DNA of 6,305 nt from a bacterium (GCA_016192885.1 JACPTH010000194.1:1-6305), one strand, 5' to 3'; shown: positions 1 to 5,330, numbered from the stretch's first letter. Numbers and translations are program-made. Notes: generated by a model not told the origin, from the letters alone.

Positions 1-1
1 T

Positions 2-757
2 TCCTCTTTCACCCCGATATTGCTGGAAACCGGGGTCTCTATTGATTCCTTTTCGCAATTTAATGAAACAAATTTTTCAATCTCCCTTGTTTGGGTCCTC
101 GCCTTCCATGAGAAAAAGTTGTCACTGACATCATTCTCTCCGCCTAGAAGCCTCAGCGAGTTCCTCAAAACCCTGGAAAACCTTCGAACATTGGACTCTT
201 ATATTTTCCCATGGTTTGAACCATTTTATGATCGAAATACCTTGTTTCGCTTAAAGCAAGCAATAAGTGGAAATATCCTTTCGAACTCCGCGAAGCAGGA
301 GGTTTCAACCCGCTCCAAAGAATTTGTTTCTTTCATCCATCAAGCTTTAAATCGAAAACTTTTAAACCCGTTATCAATGGAAGCGGATGGCAACCTTTCA
401 TACGAGGTGTTTGAAGCAGGCGATTCCACATTCTCGACGTTTTGGATATTGCAAAGCGAGCTTATTCCCAATACAAGGTCTTCTAAGAACTCGGATGTTA
501 GGTTCACGCCATTCCCCGGTAAAACAGATTTTTCCCCAATTCCTCGCATGACCTTTCGTTTGCTGACGCCCACTCAATCTTTCGCCGAATTTTCTGAAAA
601 ACATTTCCCGCCGAATGAAATAACTTTTGGAGAACCGCAAATTAACATTTCGAGCGCATCAATTTTTTTTGATTGCGACCCCTTGGCAGAAGGTATTTGG
701 ATGAAGGATTTCGCTCCCTCAATTTATGAGAAACTTTTAAATGGGGATGCGGAATAA
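2..757 (+). CDS. Hypothetical protein, 5' end outside the window
   Basis: I do not recognise this protein. The reading frame is open back to the first bases of the window with no stop, and the first possible start inside (TTG at 20) has no ribosome binding site, so the gene very probably begins upstream and only its C-terminal 250 or so residues are seen. The visible part is soluble-looking and rich in Ser, Phe and Leu, with no clear transmembrane segment and no motif I can name. Aromatic and proline-rich stretches (IFPWFEPFYDR about 60 residues in; a cluster of Thr/Pro/Phe around residues 160-185) suggest a beta-rich or irregular fold, but this is only an impression. It ends with a TAA stop at 755-757, converging on the minus-strand gene at 827. 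It is probably a real gene because the frame is long and uninterrupted in AT-rich DNA. Confidence 0.6.
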   Translation, partial: SSFTPILLETGVSIDSFSQFNETNFSISLVWVLAFHEKKLSLTSFSPPRSLSEFLKTLENLRTLDSYIFPWFEPFYDRNTLFRLKQAISGNILSNSAKQEVSTRSKEFVSFIHQALNRKLLNPLSMEADGNLSYEVFEAGDSTFSTFWILQSELIPNTRSSKNSDVRFTPFPGKTDFSPIPRMTFRLLTPTQSFAEFSEKHFPPNEITFGEPQINISSASIFFDCDPLAEGIWMKDFAPSIYEKLLNGDAE

Positions 758-826
758 AGCAAGAAAAAACTCAAAAATCAGCAATCAAAAATTCCCCCGA
801 GTTATTGAGACAATTGGTGAATTTCA

Positions 827-1228
827 TTACAAGCATCTTACTGCTGCTCGGATGCTTTTCACAGCCTCACGGAATTTTTGCCTGTCTTCAACGCTCTTAA
901 ACTTTACCAACCCGTCATAAACTAACGTATCCAAATCATTCTCGGCTTTACTTAGAACGTCAATTTTGGAAGCCACAACTAGGTAATAAATTTGAGAATG
1001 GGATGGGTAACTCTTGTTATCCTGGCAAACCTTCCAAGCGGCAATAAAAATTTTCCTTCCTTCCCCGGAAAACTCAAGCCTATCGTCCATGAACAATTTT
1101 TCAAGATTTTCGGAAGCTGTTTTAATAAAACTTTCAAAATTTACTGCCTTTAGATAATCGAAACCAGCGCCATTTAAAATTGCCGCGGCCAAAACCGCAA
1201 AACCAAATGTTAAAATTCCTCGCTTCAT
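827..1228 (-). CDS. Small exported hypothetical protein with signal peptide
   Basis: A 133-residue protein of unknown function, predicted to be exported. It starts MKRGILTFGF with a basic N-terminus, a hydrophobic core at about residues 4-18 and small residues (NGAG) around 19-22 where signal peptidase could cut. The mature part of about 110 residues is mostly helical and charged, with two cysteines (Cys68 and Cys132, next to last) that could form a disulfide. I chose the ATG at 1228 over the upstream in-frame codon at 1300 because AAGGGGG lies five bases before it, the signal peptide begins exactly there, and the longer version would translate through the promoter at 1268-1296 and run into the end of the regulator gene. 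Although it follows the feo operon on the same strand, its own promoter means it need not be co-regulated. I know no named family for it. Confidence 0.7.
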   Translation of the reverse strand: MKRGILTFGFAVLAAAILNGAGFDYLKAVNFESFIKTASENLEKLFMDDRLEFSGEGRKIFIAAWKVCQDNKSYPSHSQIYYLVVASKIDVLSKAENDLDTLVYDGLVKFKSVEDRQKFREAVKSIRAAVRCL

Positions 1229-1267
1229 GAAAGCCCCCTTAATAAAAAATTTCCCTCTCGAAAGTAA

Positions 1268-1296
1268 ATTATAAGAAAAAAACATTCGTGTGATAA
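1268..1296 (-). promoter_or_regulatory. Sigma-70-type promoter for the small exported protein
   Basis: On the minus strand a perfect TATAAT (1273-1268) lies 17 bases downstream of TTATCA (1296-1291, four of six matches to TTGACA). The predicted start is near 1261, giving an untranslated leader of about 33 bases before the ATG at 1228. The -35 directly abuts the stop codon of the upstream regulator gene (1299-1297). Confidence 0.6.
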
Positions 1297-1836
1297 TCAA
1301 GAGCTAATTTTTTCAGATTTTCCCTGGTCTTTTTGAGAAGAAGTTGAATTGCGTGAAAGAAAATTTACGAACTCGGCTCTTTGCGTGTTTAAAAACTTCT
1401 GGAAGCTTGGTACCGATCGAATGAATTCCATGTAACGCCTTATCCTGGAGAGAAGTTTAGTGGAAAAATGATGCTCTAAAAAACAAGCCTCTTCCTCAAC
1501 AAGGTCATCCTCAACCCCAAGAACGTTTGTTAGGAAATCGGTCAATGCCTTTTGGTGGATGTCTAATCGCTTCACCGCTTTTACCCCAAGTTGGGTGAGG
1601 GTAACGGGGCGGTATTTTTCATAGTTTACGAGGCCTAAATCTCCTAATCGGCGCAACGTGGAAGTGACCGTAGGCATTCGGCAACCCACCTTTTTTGCGA
1701 GATCGCTTACTCTTACCGCCCCATATCGGAGCTGCAAACCATGAATATGTTCGAGATAGGATTCTAAAGCGGCTGAAAGGGTTACTCTAGTGGAGGCTTC
1801 CTTTGGCGCAAGAGTCCGTTTTTCAGCTTTTCTCAC
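1297..1836 (-). CDS. DtxR/MntR-family metal-dependent transcriptional repressor
   Basis: A metalloregulator of the DtxR/MntR family, which binds operator DNA when loaded with Fe(II) or Mn(II) and shuts off metal uptake genes. The winged helix-turn-helix runs from about residue 40 to 84 (VRVSDLAKKVGC, then MPTVTSTLRRLGDLGLVNYEK, then the wing and VTLTQLG). The dimerisation and metal domain follows, with IH at 93-94 and EEEACFLEHH at 114-123. The ligands Cys118, Glu121 and His122 match DtxR Cys102/Glu105/His106, while Glu29 matches MntR Glu11. The position of MntR Asp8 / DtxR Met10 is Ser26. There is no SH3 domain, only a polar tail. I favour the GTG at 1836 (GAGAG seven bases upstream, 14-base overlap with the gene before). 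A GTG at 1881 is possible and would add 15 residues. It is last in the feo operon and is the likely repressor of the box at 4314-4332. Confidence 0.9.
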   Translation of the reverse strand: MRKAEKRTLAPKEASTRVTLSAALESYLEHIHGLQLRYGAVRVSDLAKKVGCRMPTVTSTLRRLGDLGLVNYEKYRPVTLTQLGVKAVKRLDIHQKALTDFLTNVLGVEDDLVEEEACFLEHHFSTKLLSRIRRYMEFIRSVPSFQKFLNTQRAEFVNFLSRNSTSSQKDQGKSEKISS

Positions 1837-1987
1837 AATTTTCTCTCGGTTTCTTTGAGCTGGATTGCTTGCAATTAACACAATCAGATGGTCCGCAACA
1901 ATTTCGCCCTGAAAAGTCGTCTCGGACCCTGATTAAAGTATACCATAAAGCACCCAAGACAACAGCAATTATTAGGATGGTCTCCAT
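1823..1987 (-). CDS. FeoB-associated Cys-rich small membrane protein
   Basis: A 54-residue protein, easily missed by length cut-offs. It starts METILIIAVVLGALWYTLIR, giving one membrane helix at about residues 3-19, and continues with a positively charged linker and a cysteine-rich tail (Cys30, Cys31, Cys36, Cys39, Cys51; patterns CC and CVNC). This layout is that of the FeoB-associated Cys-rich membrane protein family, short proteins coded beside feoB in many bacteria and proposed to assist ferrous iron transfer as FeoC does elsewhere. Its place right after feoB supports the call. The ATG at 1987 is preceded by GAGGG with a seven-base gap, a better site than most genes here have. Its 3' end overlaps the regulator gene in another frame, which suggests translational coupling. 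The role in iron handling is inferred from family and context; the iron-binding ability of the tail is not shown by sequence alone. Confidence 0.85.
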   Translation of the reverse strand: METILIIAVVLGALWYTLIRVRDDFSGRNCCGPSDCVNCKQSSSKKPRENCEKS

Positions 1988-2028
1988 TTGAATTCCCTCA
2001 ATTAATAAAATAGCACATCATCGAGGAA

Positions 2029-2190
2029 TTACAAAATAAAAGAACCTAGCCAAATGGCAAAAAATGATAGGACCCATGCCAAAATAACCGGGATAATTAC
2101 CGAAACAAAAGCAAACCCCAACGATTGACTTTCACGATAAATAACTCCAAGGGTTGCAAGGCAGGGAACATAAAAAATCGTAAAATTGCT
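2029..2190 (-). pseudogene. feoB: Out-of-frame FeoB C-terminal remnant
   Basis: This segment, read one base out of register with the main feoB frame, encodes 53 residues beginning SNFTIFYVPCLATLGVIY and ending LGSFIL before a TAA at 2031-2029. The YVPC(L)AT...RE pattern followed by a hydrophobic helix is the usual end of FeoB proteins (E. coli FeoB has LLYVPCISVMGAIARE at the same place). It therefore belongs to feoB but cannot be made by the main frame, which reads through to a stop at 2097. The junction lies at about 2185-2192, where upstream sequence equivalent to WREA meets sequence from some tens of residues further on in normal FeoB. The ribosome binding site of the next gene follows closely, so the operon otherwise continues normally. 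Confidence 0.85.
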
Positions 2191-3992
2191 TCCCTCCATC
2201 CGAACCCAATTGGTTTCACAATGGGCAGTAGTTGGTTCCCAATTTTCGCAAGATACCGCCCTGAAAGCTGCTCTTGGTCTCTTTTTGAGGCCAAAATCTC
2301 AATTTGCTTTTCAATTTGTTCGCTCGGACCTTGCTTGCTTAATTCGGAAATAGCCTCATCGAAATCCTGGGTCAATGGTACCGTTCTAGGAAATGAACTT
2401 AAAAACCAAATTAAAATGGTTCCACACAAAATAACTGTACCCGCTTTTTTTACAAAATGTGAAGCTTTCTCCCAAAGAAGCAAGAAAACGCTTCTTGGCG
2501 TGGGCCATCGGTAAGGCGGCATTTCAAGAAGAAAATAAGAATCGCGTGATGAACGAAATAAACTCTGAGAAACTCTTCCAAGGATCAGGATAACCAGGAG
2601 ATTGATAAAGTACAAAAGAAAAAGAACTAAAGAAGGATGCCGCGGGAAAAATGCCCCGCACAAAAGAACAAGAACCGGAAGCCTTGCTGAACAGGGGACC
2701 AAAGGAAGAAGAAAAATTACCCTTAAACGCTGAAGAGGGTCTTCTAAAATTTTTGTGGCCATAACCGCGGGGACATTGCACCCTAAGCTCATTGCCATTG
2801 GAATGAACGCTCGACCATGCAACCCTAACGTTTGCATAAAGCGATCCATGAGAAAAACAGCCCTTGCCATGTACCCGGAGTCTTCTAAAATTGCAAGCCA
2901 TAGAAATAAAATCAAAACATTTGGAAGAAAAACCAAAACCCCACCAACCCCCGCCAATAACCCATTAATTAAAAGATCACTAACCAACCCTTCCGGGAGG
3001 TAATCTTTTCCTGTTTGGCTAAGCCAACCCAAAGCTTGCTGTATCCAACCTGCCGGAATGCTTCCAACGGAAAAAGTCGTCCAAAAAACCAAGATCATTA
3101 AGGCAATTAAAATCGGGAACCCAAAAATTTTATGAGTCAGAAAGCCGTCTAACCGCTCTTTCCATTCAATTTTAATTTCTTTTTCCAAGGTTAAACAAGT
3201 TGAGATAAATTTCCGAATTCGCTCATAACGGTTTAAGGCCAAAAAACACGCCAAATTGCTTGAAGTGTGCGAAGTTAATCTTGCAGACTCGGAAAGACTG
3301 GAGAAAAGCTGCTCACGAATTTCCTTGGCGTCCGGGGTCGCCTCAGTGGAACCCCCAAGAATATTTTCAGCTTCCAATCTTTTTGAAGGGGAAAGATCAA
3401 AGAAGGTTAACCCCTGAGATTTGCAAATTCTCTCCATCGCGGATTGCCAAAAATCGCTTAATCCCATTGGAACAGAACGATTTTCGGCTTTTTGCTCAGA
3501 AACAATCAAATCAAGAAGTTCCGGGATCCCTTTTTTTGAAGGGGCAATTGTGGTAATCGCCAAACAACCCGTTTGATTTTGGACTTCAGTTAAGTTTATC
3601 TTTCCACCTTTGGTGAGGAGCTCATCGTAACAATTAAAAACAAGAATAGGTCTTATCCCAATTTCCAAAAGCTGAAAAGTCAAAACAAGGTTTCGTTCAA
3701 GATTTCCCGAATCTATTATGTTCAAAAACAAACCATTGCTGGCTTCGTCCAAAATGGTAAGCGCAATAGCTTCTTCCGGAGTAAAGGGATTTAAAGAATA
3801 ACTCCCAGGAAGGTCGATAAAGGTGAGTTTGAAGTTTTTGTGTTCTCTACCGCCTTCGATTCTCTCAACCGTTACACCCGGCCAGTTTCCCACATGGCGG
3901 CGCTCCCCCGTCAGAGCATTAAAAAGACTGGTTTTGCCGCAATTCGGGTTCCCAAGAAGAAAAACTTTTTTGTGCGAAAAAGAACCTTCCAA
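2097..3992 (-). CDS. feoB: Ferrous iron transporter FeoB, frame broken near the C-terminus
   Basis: The Fe(II) importer of the inner membrane: a cytosolic G domain fused to a polytopic membrane domain. The 631-residue frame shows G1 GNPNCGKTS (14-22), G2 Thr41, G3 DLPGSYSL (60-67), G4 NCYD (120-123) and a G5-like region near 147-154. The helical GDI-type region runs to about 280. The first Gate motif is at 348-370 (GVGGVLVFLPN to LED, then SGYMARA), the FeoB_C core GCNVPA at 404-409 and PCSARLPV at 433-440, and the start of the second Gate at 505-602. After Ala602 the last 29 residues match nothing expected, because the real C-terminus continues in another frame (2190-2029). The conserved GFAAKEVVV region is absent. 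The start is a TTG at 3992 with AGGGAG nine bases before it; no other start exists below the in-frame stop upstream. As sequenced it is probably non-functional. Confidence 0.93.
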   Translation of the reverse strand: MEGSFSHKKVFLLGNPNCGKTSLFNALTGERRHVGNWPGVTVERIEGGREHKNFKLTFIDLPGSYSLNPFTPEEAIALTILDEASNGLFLNIIDSGNLERNLVLTFQLLEIGIRPILVFNCYDELLTKGGKINLTEVQNQTGCLAITTIAPSKKGIPELLDLIVSEQKAENRSVPMGLSDFWQSAMERICKSQGLTFFDLSPSKRLEAENILGGSTEATPDAKEIREQLFSSLSESARLTSHTSSNLACFLALNRYERIRKFISTCLTLEKEIKIEWKERLDGFLTHKIFGFPILIALMILVFWTTFSVGSIPAGWIQQALGWLSQTGKDYLPEGLVSDLLINGLLAGVGGVLVFLPNVLILFLWLAILEDSGYMARAVFLMDRFMQTLGLHGRAFIPMAMSLGCNVPAVMATKILEDPLQRLRVIFLLPLVPCSARLPVLVLLCGAFFPRHPSLVLFLLYFINLLVILILGRVSQSLFRSSRDSYFLLEMPPYRWPTPRSVFLLLWEKASHFVKKAGTVILCGTILIWFLSSFPRTVPLTQDFDEAISELSKQGPSEQIEKQIEILASKRDQEQLSGRYLAKIGNQLLPIVKPIGFGWREAILRFFMFPALQPLELFIVKVNRWGLLLFR

Positions 3993-4019
3993 AAAAACTT
4001 TCTCCCTGGCTGGGCCTAT

Positions 4020-4271
4020 TTATGCGGTTGGATCTTCCCGATCTAAAGTGATGAGCCTGGCCTCAGACTTTCGAAGCCCGATGCAATATCCCCGAATGAA
4101 AAATGTCAGGGGATCGCCCAAGGGAGCGCAACAAAGAGCTTTGACCTTTGTTCCGGGAAGAAAGCCAAGATCCATTAGACGGTTGGTCAATGAATTCGAT
4201 TGTTCAATATCCCTGACGGTTCCGGTATTCCCAGCTTGTAAATCCGCTAAAGTATATTTTACTCTAACCAT
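4020..4271 (-). CDS. feoA: FeoA family iron transport protein
   Basis: An 83-residue cytosolic FeoA, a small SH3-like beta-barrel thought to interact with the FeoB G domain and needed for ferrous iron uptake. Family hallmarks are visible in order: TLADLQAGNTGTV near the start (7-19), NRLMDLGFLPGTKVKAL (30-46), APLGDPLTFFIRGY (49-62) and GLRKSEARLI (65-74). Length is typical for the family. The ATG at 4271 has AAAGGTG five bases upstream. It is the first gene of the minus-strand feo operon; its TAA at 4022-4020 leaves 27 bases before the feoB TTG, which hold the feoB ribosome binding site. Its promoter and a DtxR-like box lie at 4314-4360. Nothing looks damaged. Confidence 0.95.
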   Translation of the reverse strand: MVRVKYTLADLQAGNTGTVRDIEQSNSLTNRLMDLGFLPGTKVKALCCAPLGDPLTFFIRGYCIGLRKSEARLITLDREDPTA

Positions 4272-4290
4272 ATTTTCACCTTTGCCGTAA

Positions 4291-4307
4291 TAAGTTTTTT
4301 GAACTTA
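4291..4307. repeat. Inverted repeat TAAGTT-N5-AACTTA in the feoA leader
   Basis: Perfect six-base arms (4291-4296 and 4302-4307) around a five-base T-rich spacer, located between the predicted transcription start (about 4325) and the feoA ribosome binding site (4283-4277). It could be a second protein binding site or a weak leader hairpin. It does not match the DtxR box, and in AT-rich DNA it may be chance. Confidence 0.35.
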
Positions 4308-4313
4308 CAAACA

Positions 4314-4332
4314 TTAGATTACACTAACTTCA
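4314..4332. promoter_or_regulatory. Candidate DtxR-type operator of the feo operon
   Basis: TTAGATTACACTAACTTCA matches 14 of 18 non-central positions of the palindromic DtxR/IdeR consensus as I recall it (TTAGGTTAG-S-CTAACCTAA), seven of nine in each half. It starts at the last base of the -10 hexamer and covers the predicted transcription start, where a bound repressor would block RNA polymerase. Together with a DtxR-family gene in the same operon this points to metal-responsive autoregulation. Binding itself is inferred. Confidence 0.6.
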
Positions 4333-4360
4333 TAATAAAGCAGAAACAAAAGAATTGCAA
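4332..4360 (-). promoter_or_regulatory. Sigma-70-type promoter of the feo operon
   Basis: On the minus strand TTGCAA (4360-4355, four of six matches to TTGACA) and TATTAT (4337-4332, five of six matches to TATAAT) are separated by exactly 17 bases. The predicted start near 4325 gives a leader of about 54 bases before the feoA ATG at 4271. Confidence 0.6.
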
Positions 4361-4711
4361 CTATATTTAGGAAAAATCGAAAGGAACAGTCATTTTTGTT
4401 AGATTCTTCTTAGAAAGTTTGTGGAAAAAAATAATTTGGACCTAACTAATGAAAAACCTTGCTTTGCATCTCAAAATTCGCAACATAATTTGCATTAGTT
4501 CTTCATGTTTTTCCTCGGAGATTCCCCAAGAAAGCGGAGTTGAAAAACAGTAGTTTCGATCCAAACAATTCGAGCAATTTGCTTGAGGATGCGTTTTCGA
4601 ATAAATTCTATTATCCTAATGAACGCTAATTTCTTTCGCGGATTAATCAAAAGACTATATCGGGAAAAAGCTTTAATTCTTTAAATCAATTCCAAAAAAA
4701 TTTAATTTGCG
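4361..4711. other. Gene-free AT-rich region with a near-palindrome at 4570-4586
   Basis: I see no convincing gene here. The stretch separates the minus-strand feo operon from the plus-strand transcription units. It contains a second TTAGATT (4399-4405), matching the start of the feo operator, but the rest of that site scores only about 10 of 18 against the DtxR consensus. It also holds a 17-base near-palindrome, TCGAGCAATTTGCTTGA (4570-4586), with seven of eight Watson-Crick pairs plus one G-T, nested in ATTCGA...TCGAAT (4568-4573 and 4597-4602). A 34-codon ATG frame at 4449-4553 lacks support. Confidence 0.4.
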
Positions 4712-4739
4712 TTGACTTTGCTTTGAAAAATCGTATTTT
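4712..4739 (+). promoter_or_regulatory. Promoter in front of the structured RNA element
   Basis: TTGACT (4712-4717, five of six matches) and TATTTT (4734-4739, four of six) lie 16 bases apart. The predicted start at about 4746 coincides with the first base of the 16-bp stem of the downstream RNA element, which strengthens both calls. Confidence 0.5.
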
Positions 4740-4745
4740 CTTTAT

Positions 4746-4904
4746 TGAACCCGGTCGGAAAATATCGATCCGCTTTCAAGGTTACCACCTCGGAAAGGTA
4801 TTGTTTGGGGGAAATGTTCGTTACCCGGTGGGAATCCTCCCCTCTCATGACGGTTCTGTTAATCAGAAATAGCGAGTTCCCCCAAAAGTTTCTGGCCGGG
4901 TTTA
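4746..4904 (+). ncRNA. Candidate structured RNA or leader, family unknown
   Basis: The ends form a continuous 16-bp helix: 4746-4761 pairs with 4889-4904, with three G-U pairs and no bulge. Inside, 4804-4813 (TTTGGGGGAA) pairs perfectly with 4877-4886 (TTCCCCCAAA), and 4818-4823 pairs with 4870-4875 with one G-U. The apex holds a TTCTG-TTAAT-CAGAA hairpin (4854-4868) and a GGGA/TCCC hairpin (4830-4841). The 42 bases at 4762-4803 can form one more hairpin (TACC/GGTA or ACCT/AGGT). Two smaller hairpins follow (4907-4924; 4927-4949), without a U-tract. It may be a free RNA or the long leader of the Hcp-like ORF at 5051. I compared it by memory with 6S RNA, RNase P, SRP RNA, tmRNA, T-box and common riboswitches and found no match. 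A short open frame here (4745-4927) has no ribosome binding site and is not favoured. Confidence 0.5.
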
Positions 4905-4991
4905 TCTTCTCCGAAATTAGAGAATAGGGTTCGCCGATCGTTCTACCCCTTAATATCCGTCCCTAAATTTCTATGATTTTTCGGAAAGTTT

Positions 4992-5000
4992 TGATAAAAT
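4992..5000 (+). promoter_or_regulatory. Possible extended -10 promoter for the Hcp-like ORF
   Basis: TGATAAAAT fits the extended -10 pattern TGnTATAAT with one mismatch. The -35 region at the right distance is poor. The predicted start near 5007 would give a leader of about 45 bases before the ATG at 5051. Confidence 0.35.
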
Positions 5001-5050
5001 GGTATTGATGATTAACTTCGGTAAAAAATTATGTGGGAAGGACTTGGTTT

Positions 5051-5284
5051 ATGGCGCGAATTCAAATTAATGACATTCCAGAAGCCCGAAAAATTTTGAG
5101 GGAAGAATTGAAATCAATTTCGGGGGGGGCCCTTAACGCTTTTCTTGTTTTGACAGGGGAAACGCAAGGTGAAATTAAAGGCCTCACCCAAGCAAGATTC
5201 GGATTTATTTCCAATATGCTGATCGCCACATCGCATGAAGTGGTTTCGCCACGAGATACTCATTCCGGCCTTCCTACCGGGTGA
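5051..5284 (+). CDS. Double-glycine-leader-like peptide joined to a truncated Hcp (TssD) domain
   Basis: Seventy-seven residues in two parts. Residues 1-26 (MARIQINDIPEARKIL to ELKSISGG) resemble a double-glycine leader: an amphipathic acidic segment ending E-L-x-x-I-S-G-G. From residue 29 the sequence follows the Hcp family that forms the type VI secretion tube: NAFLVLTGETQGEIKG (29-44), then SHEVVSPRDTHSGLPTG (61-77), the well conserved region of the Hcp class that normally continues K-R-Q-H-K-P. Here a TGA follows the glycine and reading on shows no further Hcp sequence, so roughly the last two thirds of the domain are missing. ATG 5051 is chosen because AAGGA lies eight bases upstream; a GTG at 5033 would add six residues. 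A terminator follows. It may be a decayed Hcp gene or a short derived protein. The Hcp match is firm by eye; the leader reading is inference. Confidence 0.65.
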   Translation: MARIQINDIPEARKILREELKSISGGALNAFLVLTGETQGEIKGLTQARFGFISNMLIATSHEVVSPRDTHSGLPTG

Positions 5285-5300
5285 GCCAAAATAATAAATT

Positions 5301-5330
5301 CCTCCAAAAGTCTGGGGCAGGTTTTTTTTT
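5301..5330 (+). terminator. Likely Rho-independent terminator after the Hcp-like ORF
   Basis: CCT-CC (5301-5305) can pair with GG-C-AGG (5316-5321) with one bulged C around a ten-base loop, directly followed by nine T residues (5322-5330). A second tract of eight T follows at 5340-5347. The stem is short, so termination may be partial, but it fits the end of the ORF at 5284. Confidence 0.5.

Noticed and set aside
758..826. A terminator between the two convergent genes
   Set aside because: AACTC/GAGTT arms are followed by six T on the minus strand, but the loop is about 27 bases and the stem is weak; I cannot support it.
1229..1300. A longer N-terminus for the small exported protein starting at 1300
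   Set aside because: It would translate through a perfect -10 promoter element and place a typical signal peptide inside the protein; the ATG at 1228 has a strong ribosome binding site.
1803..1991. A 62-codon plus-strand frame
   Set aside because: It lies antisense to the Cys-rich membrane protein and the start of the regulator, both of which have family support; it has no recognisable content.
2524..2901. A 125-codon minus-strand frame inside feoB
   Set aside because: It is a shadow of the conserved FeoB_C region in another frame, with no family features of its own.
4449..4553. A 34-codon ATG frame with a hydrophobic, Cys-containing middle
   Set aside because: Weak ribosome binding site, no good promoter, no recognisable family; too short to support.
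4824..4858. Resemblance of CATGACGGTTCTG to the 3' half of group II intron domain V
   Set aside because: The matching 5' half (GAGCCG...GAAA) is absent and there is no intron reverse transcriptase nearby.
4745..4927. A 60-codon frame within the structured region
   Set aside because: It starts with TTG at the predicted transcription start, has no ribosome binding site and coincides with extensive base pairing; the RNA reading explains the sequence better.
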